This document shows, piece by piece, positions 43,916-53,454 of a DNA stretch of 64,000 nt. How positions within the stretch are numbered: position 1 is the first letter of the stretch; each line of letters starts with the position of its first letter. Origin of the DNA: an uncultured Agromyces sp. (GTDB taxonomy: Bacteria > Actinomycetota > Actinomycetes > Actinomycetales > Microbacteriaceae); assembly GCA_913053875.1 (NCBI GenBank), contig CAJXGN010000001.1, positions 310,001 to 374,000 on the forward strand. The letters are read 5' to 3'. Both the position numbers and the translations under genes were made by a program. The notes beneath the pieces were generated by a model. The model was not told the origin of the DNA. It saw only the letters and a list, made by a program, of their open reading frames with translations, and searched no databases.

Positions 43916-44878
43916 GTGCCAGAGCCGAAGACGACCCGCGAGAGCCGGACGACCGGGAGCCCCCGCATTCCGCGCGTCGTCGCGGTCGTACCGCTGTTCC
44001 GCCCGGACGACCGCGTCGTCGGCAACATCACCGCCCTCGCCGCCCAGGTCGACGCCGTGTACGCCGTGGACGATGGGTCGGGCGAGGTCGCAGACGGCGT
44101 CGTCGCCGAACTCGGCGATGCCGGGGTCCGGGTCACCCGGCTCGAACGCAACTCCGGCATCGCCGCCGCGCTCAACGCCGGGGTGCGCCGCGCCCTCGAC
44201 GACGGAGCCGACTTCGTGGTCAACACGGACCAGGACACGCTGCTGCCCACCGGCTACGTCGCCGCCTGCATCGACACGTTCACGCGGGCCAACGCGGTGA
44301 CACGGCTCGGCATCGTCTGCGCCGACGCGGTCAACGGCGCGCCGTCCATCCCGACCTGGCGTTCGCCCGAAGGGCTCGGGCTCGTGCCCGAGGCGATCCA
44401 GTCGGGATTCGTCATCTCGCGCGAGTGCCTCGCGAAATCCGGCCTGTTCGACGAGCGCCTCGTGATCGACTGCGTGGACACGGAGTTCTGCATGCGGGTG
44501 CGCGCGCGCGGCTTCCGCATCGCCGTCGCCGACGGCACCGACATCGCGCACGAGCTCGGCGAGATGGTGCCGTACCGGCCGTTCGGCGTGCGCCGACGCA
44601 ACCGCAACGGCACCTACGAGTACCAGTACCACTCGCCGTTCCGCCAGTACTACATCACCCGCAACAACATCGACCTGATCTTCCGCTACTTCCGCACCCA
44701 TCGTCGGTGGACCCTCGCGGTCGTCAAGCGCCAGACGGGGCCGGGCATCGATGCGGTACTCAGCGGACCCGAGCGCCTCCGACATGCGGTCGCGATCGCC
44801 GCGGGCGGCGTGCACGGGTTCCTTCGCATCCGCGGCCCCGTCCCCCCTCGGCTCGGCCGATACCTCAGGCGCGCATGA
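43916..44878 (+). CDS. Glycosyltransferase family 2 (rhamnosyltransferase type)
   Basis: A 320-residue GT2 enzyme. Motifs: VVPLFRPDDRVVGNITALAAQV near residue 24, VYAVDDGSGEVADGV near residue 46, and VVNTDQDTLLPTGYVAACIDTF near residue 101, the metal-binding DQD. ESG-type acceptor region: QSGFVISRECLAKSGLFDERLVIDCVDTEFCMRVRARGFRI near residue 162. It resembles WfbF/RfbF rhamnosyltransferases. The C-terminal basic region YYITRNNIDLIFRYFRTHRRW is typical. Probably leaderless from its GTG. It overlaps the next gene by 4 nt (ATGA). Confidence 0.86.
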   Translation: MPEPKTTRESRTTGSPRIPRVVAVVPLFRPDDRVVGNITALAAQVDAVYAVDDGSGEVADGVVAELGDAGVRVTRLERNSGIAAALNAGVRRALDDGADFVVNTDQDTLLPTGYVAACIDTFTRANAVTRLGIVCADAVNGAPSIPTWRSPEGLGLVPEAIQSGFVISRECLAKSGLFDERLVIDCVDTEFCMRVRARGFRIAVADGTDIAHELGEMVPYRPFGVRRRNRNGTYEYQYHSPFRQYYITRNNIDLIFRYFRTHRRWTLAVVKRQTGPGIDAVLSGPERLRHAVAIAAGGVHGFLRIRGPVPPRLGRYLRRA

Positions 44879-45987
44879 CGACGCGGCTGCAACTCGTCGT
44901 CGACCCGATCGCCGCTGCGACAGCCGGACCGCTGGTCCGGTACACGACCGACCTCGCACGCGCGCTCGTCGCCTCGACGCCGCCCGGGTGCAGCATCGAG
45001 GGCATCGTGTCCTCGGTACCCGGACGCGACCTCCGCCGGGTGCGCACCGCCGTCCCCGACCTGGGCGAGCTCACGACCACGACCCTGCAGCGTCGGGAGC
45101 TGGCCGCGGCCTGGCAGCTCGGCATCGGCGGCCCGGGCGGGATGCTGCACTCGCCCAGCCTGCTCGCGCCGCTGAAGCGGCACGATCGGGCTCTCGACGG
45201 CACCCAGGTCGTGGTGACGGTGCACGACCTCTTCGCCTGGACGGATCCGCAGCGGCTCGGCTCCGTCACCGTCGCGTGGCAGCGTGCCGCGCTGCGTCGC
45301 GCGACGAAGCACGCCGACGCAGTGGTCGTGCCCTCGCACGCCCTCGCGGAGCGACTCTCCGAGTTCGCCGACCTCGGCGACCGCGTGCGCGTGATCGGCA
45401 GCGCACCCCGTGCCGGGCTGGTCGTCCCGTCGGATGCCGATCGGATCCGTGCCTCGCTCGGTCTGCAGCCGGGCACGTACGTCGTCGCGTGCGCATCGCC
45501 GGACGACGACACGGTCGCGTCGCTGCATGACGCGCTGGACCTTCCTGAGGCGCGGGGCATCGACCTCGTGCTGGTGACACCGGAGGACGTGCCACGCGAC
45601 GGAGCCGACGCCGTACGAAACGGGACCTCCGTCCGCACGCGTACCATCGCCGAGCCGGGCCCCGCAGAGCTCGCTGCGCTGCTCGCCGGAGCCGTCGCGT
45701 TCGTCGACCTGCGCGTCGACGCCCACGATGCGACCGCCGTCATCGAGGCGCTGAGCCTCGGCGTCCCGGTCGTGCACGCCGGCGCTCCCGTGCACCACGA
45801 GGCCGCCGCCGACGCGGGTGTTCCGGTGGACGCGACCTCCCGGGTCGCCGCCGCAGACGCGATCGCACGCCTCGCGAGCGATACCGCGCGCCGGCAGTCG
45901 CTCGCCATCGCCGGCACCGACCGCGCACGCATGTTCACCTGGCAGGACGTCGGCGAGCGCGTCTGGCAGCTGCACGCCGACCTGTAG
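44875..45987 (+). CDS. Glycosyltransferase family 4-like protein
   Basis: A 370-residue GT-B enzyme. The N-terminal half has VVTVHDLFAWTDPQRLGSVTVAWQRAALRRATKHADAVVVPSHALAERLSE (residues about 105-160), typical of GT4 proteins. The C-terminal half contains VIEALSLGVPVVHAGAPVHHEAAADAGV near residue 287, equivalent to the donor-binding E-x7-E motif region. It acts in the cytoplasm on a lipid-linked acceptor. The ATG overlaps the preceding stop (ATGA). It ends 25 bp before the convergent LCP gene stop. Sugar specificity is unknown. Confidence 0.83.
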   Translation: MTTRLQLVVDPIAAATAGPLVRYTTDLARALVASTPPGCSIEGIVSSVPGRDLRRVRTAVPDLGELTTTTLQRRELAAAWQLGIGGPGGMLHSPSLLAPLKRHDRALDGTQVVVTVHDLFAWTDPQRLGSVTVAWQRAALRRATKHADAVVVPSHALAERLSEFADLGDRVRVIGSAPRAGLVVPSDADRIRASLGLQPGTYVVACASPDDDTVASLHDALDLPEARGIDLVLVTPEDVPRDGADAVRNGTSVRTRTIAEPGPAELAALLAGAVAFVDLRVDAHDATAVIEALSLGVPVVHAGAPVHHEAAADAGVPVDATSRVAAADAIARLASDTARRQSLAIAGTDRARMFTWQDVGERVWQLHADL

Positions 45988-46012
45988 CCGACGCGCCGGG
46001 GCGCGGCATCCC

Positions 46013-47374
46013 TCAGCCCTCGCCCTCCTCGGGCTCGGGCGGGAACACCGCCTCGTCGACGAGCTGTCGGATGTACTCGTAGTCGGGGTCCTCCGGATCG
46101 ATCCCGCTCGCGGGCACCATCTCGAGGTCGACGATGGGCAGCTCCTGCGTCTTCGACGCGAGGTCGACGAAGTAGCCGAGCATGCTCTGCGGCACGTCGG
46201 TCTTCACGACCCGCGAGCCGGCCGCCGCAACGTCCTGGAACTTCGTCAGCACATTCGCGGGAGTGAACTGGCGCAGCATCGCCTCCTGGATCTGCCGCTG
46301 GCGGAGCATCCGGTCGTAGTCGCTCGTGCCGTGGCGGGAGCGCGCGTACCAGAGCGCGTAGTTGCCGTCGAGGTGCTGCTCCCCCGCCGGAATCCACTCG
46401 GCGACGGTCGTGAACGTCTCGTCGGCGTGGATCGGGATGTCCTGCGGCACGTCGACCGTCACGCCGCCGAGTGCGTCGATGAGCTCGGCGAAGCCCTGCA
46501 TGTCGATCAGCACGTAGTACTGGATCGGCAGGCCGGTGATGCCCTCTGCCGCGTCGCGCATCGCCTCGATGCCCGGCTCGCTGCCCTCGGCCACCGCGTT
46601 CGGGTACATCTCCGGGCTCTTCAGCTCGACCTCGGTGTAGATGGAGTTGAGCTGGCAGACGTCGACGTCGCAGCCGTTCGCGCCGTAGCCATCCGGGTAG
46701 GCGGCTGCCATCGGCGATCCCTCGGAGAACGGCGCGTACTGCAGGTCGCGCGGCAGGCCGATCGTGACGGCCTGGCCGGTCTCGGCGTCGACGCTCACGA
46801 CCGAGATGCTGTCGGGACGGAGCCCGTCGCGGTCGGGGCCGGCGTCGCCGCCCAGCAGCAGGAAGTTGTACTTGCCGTCGATCGCGGGCTCGGGCGGCCC
46901 GGCGACGAACACCGTGGAGAGGAAGCCGCTCGCGGTCGTCGCGACGTACGCCCCGTAGGCGGCGGTGCCCGAGAGTCCGACCATGACCGCGATGCCGAGC
47001 ACCGCGATCGCGGGGCGGGCGATCGGCGCGGTCTTGACGAGTCGCACCAGGCGCAGGGTGTCGAACGTCAGCACCACCCAGACGACCGCGTAGAAGGCGA
47101 GGATCGCCGCGATGCCCCAGAGCGCGAACGAGTTGCTCGCGATCGTGTAGACGACCGTGGGCCAGAGCCACCAGGCCATTAGGGTCGCCGCGACCAGCGT
47201 CCAGAGCGCGAGCGTCGCACCGAGTCCGAAACGGCCCAGCCGGCGATTGCCCGCGAGCACCTGGGCGGACCCGGGAATCAGCACGTTGAGCCCGACGAGC
47301 CACCAGCCGCGCCGCGTCATGAGCGGCCGCGACGACGGGTCGGGGAACCGGATCGGGCTGGCGGTGAGGCTCAT
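46013..47374 (-). CDS. LytR-CpsA-Psr (LCP) family glycopolymer ligase
   Basis: A 453-residue membrane-anchored protein that transfers wall glycopolymers from lipid carriers to peptidoglycan. Four membrane segments fill residues 20-150, more than the single helix of most LCP proteins; the second half is extracytoplasmic. LCP motifs: [27 protein letters not shown] near residue 172, [13 protein letters not shown] near residue 208, [27 protein letters not shown] near residue 288, and [20 protein letters not shown] near residue 350 with the conserved Arg residues. The ATG overlaps the purE stop (ATGA). It probably attaches the polysaccharide of this locus. Confidence 0.93.
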   Translation of the reverse strand: MSLTASPIRFPDPSSRPLMTRRGWWLVGLNVLIPGSAQVLAGNRRLGRFGLGATLALWTLVAATLMAWWLWPTVVYTIASNSFALWGIAAILAFYAVVWVVLTFDTLRLVRLVKTAPIARPAIAVLGIAVMVGLSGTAAYGAYVATTASGFLSTVFVAGPPEPAIDGKYNFLLLGGDAGPDRDGLRPDSISVVSVDAETGQAVTIGLPRDLQYAPFSEGSPMAAAYPDGYGANGCDVDVCQLNSIYTEVELKSPEMYPNAVAEGSEPGIEAMRDAAEGITGLPIQYYVLIDMQGFAELIDALGGVTVDVPQDIPIHADETFTTVAEWIPAGEQHLDGNYALWYARSRHGTSDYDRMLRQRQIQEAMLRQFTPANVLTKFQDVAAAGSRVVKTDVPQSMLGYFVDLASKTQELPIVDLEMVPASGIDPEDPDYEYIRQLVDEAVFPPEPEEGEG

Positions 47375-47877
47375 CGCGCCTGCTTGAGGCGCTCGTTCTT
47401 CTCCTCGACGAGCGCAGCCAGCGCCGCCGCGTAGTCGGCGAGGCGCTCGGTCAGTTCGGGGTCCGCCGTCGCGAGGATCTTCGCGGCGATCAGCCCGGCG
47501 TTCTTCGCCCCGCCGATCGAGACGGTCGCGACCGGCACGCCCGCCGGCATCTGCACGATCGAGAGCAGCGAGTCGAGGCCGTCGAGCGTCGACAGCGGCA
47601 CCGGTACGCCCACCACGGGCAGGGTGGTGACACTCGCGAGCATGCCGGGCAGGTGGGCGGCGCCACCGGCGCCGGCGATGATGACGCGGATGCCCCGGGC
47701 GTACGCCTCCTTGCCGTAGGCGATCATCTTCTCCGGCGTGCGATGCGCGGAGACGACCTCGACCTCGTGCGCGATGCCGAGTTCGTCGAGCACCTCCGAG
47801 GCCGCCTGCATGACGCGCCAGTCGGAGTCGGATCCCATCACCACGCCGACGACGGGCGCGTTCGCTGCTTCTGCCAC
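47371..47877 (-). CDS. purE: N5-carboxyaminoimidazole ribonucleotide mutase
   Basis: A 168-residue class I PurE converting N5-CAIR to CAIR in purine synthesis. Motifs: [14 protein letters not shown] at residues 13-26 with the CO2-site serine, [16 protein letters not shown] near residue 45, and [14 protein letters not shown] near residue 68 that binds the ribonucleotide phosphate. The GTG at 47877 lies 6 nt after TAGGAT. It is coupled to the LCP gene by ATGA. purK, its partner, lies 5.6 kb away, separated by an accessory insertion. Confidence 0.96.
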   Translation of the reverse strand: MAEAANAPVVGVVMGSDSDWRVMQAASEVLDELGIAHEVEVVSAHRTPEKMIAYGKEAYARGIRVIIAGAGGAAHLPGMLASVTTLPVVGVPVPLSTLDGLDSLLSIVQMPAGVPVATVSIGGAKNAGLIAAKILATADPELTERLADYAAALAALVEEKNERLKQAR

Positions 47878-47883
47878 GCGACG

Positions 47884-47889
47884 ATCCTA
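47884..47889 (-). promoter_or_regulatory. -10 box of purE (leaderless)
   Basis: TAGGAT on the minus strand, 6 nt before the purE GTG at 47877. Confidence 0.5.
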
Positions 47890-48003
47890 GGTGCGTACGC
47901 TTCACTCCGGCCGTATCGGCGCGCGATGCGCCCGTGCTCGCCGAATAGGTTCTGCAGCAGGCGTGACGCATGATTGTGACCCTGGTCATACGAGGGAGGG
48001 CGT

Positions 48004-50121
48004 GTGTCGAAGCCGGCGAACCCGATGTTCCGCCCGGAGGTCCAGGGCCTCCGCGCGCTCGCAGTGCTCGGCGTCGTGCTCTTCCATCTCTGGCCGCTCC
48101 GTCTCACGGGCGGCTACGTCGGCGTCGACGTGTTCTTCGTCATCTCGGGGTTCCTGATCTCGGAGCACCTCATCCGAGAGCAACAGGCGAACGGCCGGAT
48201 CGTCCTGTCGTCGTTCTACGCCCGACGCATCCGGCGGTTGCTCCCCGCAGCGCTGCTCGTGCTCGCGATCACGGCAATCGGCGTCGTACTGCTCAGCCCC
48301 CGGAGCGAGATACGGGGATTCCTCACCGAGGTCGCTGCGAGCGCGTTGTACGTCGAGAACTGGCTGCTCGCCTTCGAATCCGTCGACTACTTCGCCGCCG
48401 AAAGCGCTGCATCGCCCGTGCAGCACTACTGGTCGCTCTCGGTGGAGGAGCAGTTCTACCTGGTGTGGCCGCTGATCGTGGTCGGTGCGTTCTGGGTCGG
48501 GCAGCGGAGACGGCACGACGGGCGTCCGGTCGTGGCCGCAGCGTTCCTCCTGCTGTTCGTGCTTGCGCTCGCATACTCCATCGTCGTCACCCATGCATCG
48601 CCGTCGTTCGCGTACTTCGCGACGCCAGCGCACGCGTGGGAGTTCGCCGCCGGTGGGCTCCTTGCGCTCACCTCCAAGCGGCTGGAGTCGGCCGGCTGGA
48701 TCGCTCGGCACCGACTCCGTGCTGCGATGTCGTGGGCCGGGCTCGTCGCCATCGCCGGCTCGATGCTGTTCTTCGACGGCGCGACCCCGTTTCCCGGCGC
48801 TCTCGCCTTGGTCCCCGTGCTCGGGACGATCGCGGTGATCGCAGCCGGCACCCCCGATGTGGCTTGGTCGCCCACGCGCGCGCTGAGCGCGCGGCCCATC
48901 CAGTTCGTCGGGGATGTGTCGTACGCGCTGTACCTCTGGCATTGGCCGTTGATCGTGCTCGCGCCGGCGCTGCTCGTGCGCGAACTCGGCACCGTCGACA
49001 AGGTCATCATCCTCGGCGCGACCGTCGTCCTCGCATGGCTGACTCGGAACCACGTCGAACTGCCGATCATCCGGTCTCGAAGCCTCCGTGGCCGCCGCTA
49101 CAGCTTCGGATTCGCAGCGCTCGGCTCCGCGTCGGTCATCGTGCTCTGCGCGGTCCCGATCCAGGATCTCGACCGGCAGGCCCGCGAGATCGCTGCGACG
49201 CTCGAAGCGCATATGCAATCCGCCGACGGGTGCTTCGGCGCAGTCGCCCTCGACGAGTCCGACAGCGCGTGCGGCCATCGGCTCGAGGTGGATCCGGCGT
49301 TCGACTTCGAGGTCGAGACCCGGGAAGCTGCGTACACGTCGATCGCGAGCGCGTCCCTCGGGCGCGCGTTGTCGGACGACCCCTGCAGCGTCGGCCCGTT
49401 CGGCTCTCGGGAGTGCACGTGGGGGTCCTCGGACGCCGAGCACGTGATCGTCCTCGTCGGCGACTCGCACGCGGAACAGCTCTCCCCGGCGCTCGCGTAT
49501 CAGACCGAGTCGCACGACTGGCAGGTGCGGAGCATCACGAAGCGCTCCTGCCCGATGGTGGTCGAGGAATGGGTCGCGTCCGAAGCCGTCGACTACTCGC
49601 AGAACGAGCAGTCCTGTCGCCAGTGGCGGGAGGAGACGATCGAACGCCTGGGGCAGGACCCCGACATCGACGCAATCGTCGCGGCGAGCTTCACCCACCG
49701 CATCGGTCGCGACGGCGCCGAGTCGGATGTCTCCGACATGGCGGAAGCGCTCTCGCGCACCTGGGCGCGCCTCGGCGAGTCGGGTGCAGCCGTCGTGGTC
49801 GCAGCCGATACACCGCTCTCAGCGGTCGCGCTCCCTGCGACCTGCCTCGCGCACGCCGTGCAGGACGAGGAGTGCTCGGCGGCACGTGCCGACGCGCTGC
49901 CCGCCGATCCCGCGCGCCGCTCGGTGGCGGCGGATCAGGCGGGAACGTCCCTCCTCGACCTCACCGACGCGTTCTGCGACGACACGCGCTGCTTCGGCGC
50001 GATCGGCGGACTCCGCGTCTACGACGACGAACACCACCTCACGCCCGCATTCGCGCTCAGCCTCGCGCCCCTGATCACCGCTTCGCTCGAAGGCGCGATC
50101 GCTCCCGCCGACGGCGGTTGA
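48004..50121 (+). CDS. OafA-like acyltransferase 3 with SGNH domain, second copy
   Basis: A 705-residue paralogue of the protein at 39996. Membrane acyltransferase domain at residues 10-360: VQGLRALAVLGVVLFHLW with catalytic His, ARRIRRLLPAALLVLA near residue 75, SLSVEEQFYLVWPLI near residue 147. Extracytoplasmic SGNH domain at residues 430-700: VLVGDSHAEQLSPAL near residue 485 and VYDDEHHLTPAF near residue 675. It probably acetylates a surface glycan, maybe a different residue from its paralogue. GTG start with GAGGGAGGG. Its base composition is slightly lower in G+C and codon use slightly looser than the neighbours, possibly recent transfer. Confidence 0.9.
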   Translation: MSKPANPMFRPEVQGLRALAVLGVVLFHLWPLRLTGGYVGVDVFFVISGFLISEHLIREQQANGRIVLSSFYARRIRRLLPAALLVLAITAIGVVLLSPRSEIRGFLTEVAASALYVENWLLAFESVDYFAAESAASPVQHYWSLSVEEQFYLVWPLIVVGAFWVGQRRRHDGRPVVAAAFLLLFVLALAYSIVVTHASPSFAYFATPAHAWEFAAGGLLALTSKRLESAGWIARHRLRAAMSWAGLVAIAGSMLFFDGATPFPGALALVPVLGTIAVIAAGTPDVAWSPTRALSARPIQFVGDVSYALYLWHWPLIVLAPALLVRELGTVDKVIILGATVVLAWLTRNHVELPIIRSRSLRGRRYSFGFAALGSASVIVLCAVPIQDLDRQAREIAATLEAHMQSADGCFGAVALDESDSACGHRLEVDPAFDFEVETREAAYTSIASASLGRALSDDPCSVGPFGSRECTWGSSDAEHVIVLVGDSHAEQLSPALAYQTESHDWQVRSITKRSCPMVVEEWVASEAVDYSQNEQSCRQWREETIERLGQDPDIDAIVAASFTHRIGRDGAESDVSDMAEALSRTWARLGESGAAVVVAADTPLSAVALPATCLAHAVQDEECSAARADALPADPARRSVAADQAGTSLLDLTDAFCDDTRCFGAIGGLRVYDDEHHLTPAFALSLAPLITASLEGAIAPADGG

Positions 50122-50151
50122 CAGGCGCGCGGACGTTGCCGTCGCGCGTGC

Positions 50152-50157
50152 TACAGT
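50152..50157 (+). promoter_or_regulatory. -10 box of the two-gene membrane-protein operon
   Basis: TACAGT lies 8 nt before the GTG at 50166, which fits leaderless initiation after the acyltransferase gene ends at 50121. Confidence 0.45.
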
Positions 50158-50165
50158 CACCCTTC

Positions 50166-50768
50166 GTGGAAAGCACGGCGGTCACCCCCGAACTCGTGAT
50201 CCGCGCCGTGCTGGAGCTGCTGTTCCTGCTCGCCGTGATCATCGTCCTGCTGACGCTCTCGGACTTCCGTCGGCGCCTCTTCGCGCTGGGCGCGGCGGCA
50301 CTCACCGTGTTCTACATCTTCATCGGCGGCTGGTCGGTCGTGCAGATGGTCGACCGCTGGCAGTACGACTACCCGCAGGACGTCTCGTTCATCCCCCTCA
50401 CGCGGTTCGCCATGTACCAGGCGCAGCTCGAGTCGTCGGTCGAGGCCAGCTACGCGTGGCAGGCGACCCTCGCCGACGGCAGCGAGCGCGACGTGAACAT
50501 CGCGAAGGAGTTCGAATCTGTCGGGCTGCCCCCGATGTCCACGCGCATGCGCGTGCTGCTCGGCTGGGCGCACGATCCGGAGGACGACCAGCAGCATGCG
50601 GACGCCGCGCGCGAGCTGGAGCTCTACGCCGAGGGCCTGTACGGCGCACTCTCCGCCGATGGCCTCGAGGTGGAGGAGCTGTCGTTCTCCCGCGTCACCG
50701 GTACCCCCGACGACGTCGATGCCGAGGTCCTCTTCACCTGGAGCGCCGAGGAGCTGAGCGCACGATGA
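50166..50768 (+). CDS. Uncharacterised two-helix membrane protein
   Basis: A 200-residue protein of no recognised family. Two membrane helices lie at about residues 10-31 and 38-58, separated by a short basic turn (DFRRRLF). The remaining 140 residues are soluble, acidic and helix-rich, with no cysteines. The stop overlaps the start of the HTTM gene (ATGA), so the two are made together and may form a complex. The GTG start fits a leaderless promoter. It could be an assembly or regulatory subunit for the HTTM protein; this is inference from gene order only. Confidence 0.65.
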   Translation: MESTAVTPELVIRAVLELLFLLAVIIVLLTLSDFRRRLFALGAAALTVFYIFIGGWSVVQMVDRWQYDYPQDVSFIPLTRFAMYQAQLESSVEASYAWQATLADGSERDVNIAKEFESVGLPPMSTRMRVLLGWAHDPEDDQQHADAARELELYAEGLYGALSADGLEVEELSFSRVTGTPDDVDAEVLFTWSAEELSAR

Positions 50769-51988
50769 GCCTTCGCATCCGACTCCACGAAGGCGTCACC
50801 GCCCGTTCGCTCGCGCTGGCTCGCGTGGTGGTCTTCGCGATCTGGATCGTCTTCGTGGTGCAGGACCCGCTCCACGACCTCGTGTTCCTGCCGTTCGAGC
50901 TGTTCCACACGTACGGCGTGTTCGAATTCGTCCCCGATTCCTTCTGGCAGGCGATCCTCACGCCCGCCGGGCTGCTCGGCCTCAAGGCGGTCGCGATACT
51001 CGTCTTCGGCTGGGCCCTGCTCGGATTCCGCGGCGCCCGCTGGATGACCGCCTTCGCCGTCGTCGTCGGGATGGTCTACCTGCAGGTGCGGAAGGGCTTC
51101 GGCGGCCACTGGGACCACCGCGAGCTCACCCTCGTCTACGTGACTGCGGCGCTCGTCCTGACGCCGGCCTGGGACGCGTTCGCGGTGCACCGGACGAACG
51201 GCGTACGACGCGACGGCATCTACCGCGCGTCGCTGCTGGTGCTCAGCTTCGTCGTCATCGTGCAGTACGTCTTCATCGGCGCGGCACGGACCTTCATCGG
51301 CGCGCCCGGCGTATTCCTCGACGGCACCCTGCAGAACTGGGTGGAGAATCGCAACCTCCGACCGAATCCGTTCGGCTTCGACATCGGCACGTACTTCCTC
51401 GATCCGTTCTGGGCGGTTCCGCTCGACCTGCTCTTCCTCGGCGGGACGATCCTCGAACTCGCGTCGATCGTGCTCCTGTTCCTCCGACCCGGCTGGATCA
51501 AGGTCGGCTTCGTGATCGGCTTCGCCGTGTTCCACATGGCGATCTTCCTGATGATGAACGTCGCGTTCCCGGAGAACATCGCGCTGCTGGTGCTCTTCTT
51601 CGACCTCGATGCTCCGTTGCGGCGGATGCGGGCCGGGCGCTCCGGAGCCGGTGCGGCCACGTTCGACCCCGGCAACCCGCGCGCGGCGCTCCTCGCGCGG
51701 CGCGCGCCCGCACAGAGCCCCGAGGTGTCGTTCCGCGCGGTCCCGAGCGTCCCCGGCGGCATCGAGTTCACGGACCCGGATGGCCGCTCGGTGAGCGGCC
51801 GCGCAGCCGTCACCGAGCTGATGTACCGTCGCCGCGGCTGGCTCGGCATCGCGTGGCTGCGTACGATCCTGCCGGGCTTCGACGGCCCGCTCCGCGCCGA
51901 GCGCGGAGCCGTCGCCTCCTGGTTCCTCGGGCCCGTGCCTGCGGACGCCGCCGAGGAGCCGACTGCGTCGGAGCACGACCGGGTCTGA
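50765..51988 (+). CDS. HTTM-domain (vitamin-K carboxylase-like) membrane protein
   Basis: A 407-residue membrane protein with eight or nine helices in residues 15-290, then a soluble tail of about 110 residues. The membrane part resembles HTTM proteins: GGHWDHRELTLVYVTAALVLTPAWDAF near residue 114 with conserved His residues, and VQYVFIGAARTFIGAPGVFLDGTLQNWV near residue 161. The family is related to the gamma-glutamyl carboxylase but usually lacks its catalytic lysine. Its gene overlaps that of the upstream two-helix protein and is convergent, 23 bp away, with an FAD oxidoreductase gene. Its function is unknown. Confidence 0.8.
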   Translation: MSLRIRLHEGVTARSLALARVVVFAIWIVFVVQDPLHDLVFLPFELFHTYGVFEFVPDSFWQAILTPAGLLGLKAVAILVFGWALLGFRGARWMTAFAVVVGMVYLQVRKGFGGHWDHRELTLVYVTAALVLTPAWDAFAVHRTNGVRRDGIYRASLLVLSFVVIVQYVFIGAARTFIGAPGVFLDGTLQNWVENRNLRPNPFGFDIGTYFLDPFWAVPLDLLFLGGTILELASIVLLFLRPGWIKVGFVIGFAVFHMAIFLMMNVAFPENIALLVLFFDLDAPLRRMRAGRSGAGAATFDPGNPRAALLARRAPAQSPEVSFRAVPSVPGGIEFTDPDGRSVSGRAAVTELMYRRRGWLGIAWLRTILPGFDGPLRAERGAVASWFLGPVPADAAEEPTASEHDRV

Positions 51989-52011
51989 CCCTCCCGGCGC
52001 CCTGCCTGGGC

Positions 52012-53454
52012 CTAGGGAGCCAGCGACGGGACCGGCAATCCGAACTCGTGCCGCAACGCCGACCGCGCCGCGTAGAACCCGCTGAGGCCGTGCACCGCGG
52101 TACCGGGCGGCGTCGACGACGAGCAGAGGTAGAGCCCAGGGGCCGGTGCCCGCCACGGGTCGGTCGTGAGCACGGGACGCCGTACCAGTTGCGGCAGCGT
52201 GACCGCGCCCGCCGAGATGTCGCCGCCGACGTAGTTGGGGTTGTAGACGCCAAGCTCTGCCGCCGAGACGTGCCGGGTCGCGAGCACCGTGTCCCGGAAT
52301 CCGGGAGCGAACCGTTCGATCTGCCGGATGACCCGCTCGCTCATGTCCTCGGTCGAGCCGTTCGGCACGTGGCAGTACGCCCAGAGCACGTGGCCGCCCT
52401 CGGGCGCCCGGCTCGCGTCCACCACTGTCGGCTGGCTCGCGAGCACGTAGGGCGACTCGGGGTGCACGCCCCGCGCGACCTGGTCCTCGGCATGGGCCAG
52501 CTCGGCACGGGTGCCACCGAGGTGCAGCGTGGGCGTGGCACGCGCATCGGCGTTGGCCCAGGGCACGGGCTCCGACAGTGCGAAGTCGAGCTTGGCGACG
52601 CCGCCGCCGTAGCGGAATCCCTCGAGCGCGCGCCGGTAGCGATCGGGCAGGGCGGGCGCGCCGATCCGGGCGAACGCGCGTGCGGAGACGTCGAAGAGGA
52701 CCGCGCGCGCCTCCGGCAGGTCGGAGAGCGCGCGCACCTCCGACTCGGTCTCGATGCGTCCACCGTGTGCGATCAGGTCGTCCGCGAGCGCCTCGACGAT
52801 GCGCGCGCTGCCACCGATCGGGACCGGCCAGCCGCGCGCGTGGGCGTGCGCCCCGAGCACGAGCCCGGCACCGGCGGTCGAAAGGCTCGGCATACGGCCG
52901 ATCGAATGCGCGTTGACGCCGGAGAGCATCGCGGGTGCGACCTCGTCGCGGAAGCGCACGTTCCAGGCCGGGCTTCCCTGCTCGAGCACTCGCAACCCGA
53001 ACCGAAGCGCGGTCACGGGATCCCGCGGCATCCGGAGCAGCTGCGACCCGGTGAAGTCCTGCACGCCGTCGATGTGCCGGACCAGCGGCGCCATCAACCG
53101 CCTCCACGCGGCTCCGTCGCGACCGAGCGCGTCGGCGGTGCGCTCCAGATCGCGGTACGCGACGCCGGCGCGGCCCGCGTCGAGCGGCTGGACGTACGAG
53201 ATCTCGGGGACGGCGAACTCGATCCGCTCTTCGAGTCCGAACGCCTGGAAGAACGGGGAGGCGAGCGCCATCGGATGCACCGCGGAGCAGATGTCGTGCT
53301 GGTAGCCGGGGATCGTCACCTCGGCCGTACGAGCACCGCCGCCGACCTCGGAGGCGCGTTCGAGCACCACGACATCGAGCCCGGCACGGGCGAGCGTGAC
53401 GGCGGCCGCCAGGCCGTTGGGCCCGGCCCCGACGACGACCGCGTCGTGCGGCAT
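52012..53454 (-). CDS. NAD(P)/FAD-dependent oxidoreductase (COG1233)
   Basis: A 480-residue flavoprotein, full-length paralogue of the partial gene at the window start. FAD-binding [23 protein letters not shown] lies at residues 6-28 and [19 protein letters not shown] at 27-45; the C-terminal FAD motif is [27 protein letters not shown] near residue 440. The middle carries the substrate domain with [22 protein letters not shown]. It is homologous to phytoene-desaturase-like amine oxidases. The substrate is unknown. The ATG shares one base with the purK stop (TGATG), coupling the two, and it converges with the HTTM gene. Confidence 0.9.
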   Translation of the reverse strand: MPHDAVVVGAGPNGLAAAVTLARAGLDVVVLERASEVGGGARTAEVTIPGYQHDICSAVHPMALASPFFQAFGLEERIEFAVPEISYVQPLDAGRAGVAYRDLERTADALGRDGAAWRRLMAPLVRHIDGVQDFTGSQLLRMPRDPVTALRFGLRVLEQGSPAWNVRFRDEVAPAMLSGVNAHSIGRMPSLSTAGAGLVLGAHAHARGWPVPIGGSARIVEALADDLIAHGGRIETESEVRALSDLPEARAVLFDVSARAFARIGAPALPDRYRRALEGFRYGGGVAKLDFALSEPVPWANADARATPTLHLGGTRAELAHAEDQVARGVHPESPYVLASQPTVVDASRAPEGGHVLWAYCHVPNGSTEDMSERVIRQIERFAPGFRDTVLATRHVSAAELGVYNPNYVGGDISAGAVTLPQLVRRPVLTTDPWRAPAPGLYLCSSSTPPGTAVHGLSGFYAARSALRHEFGLPVPSLAP

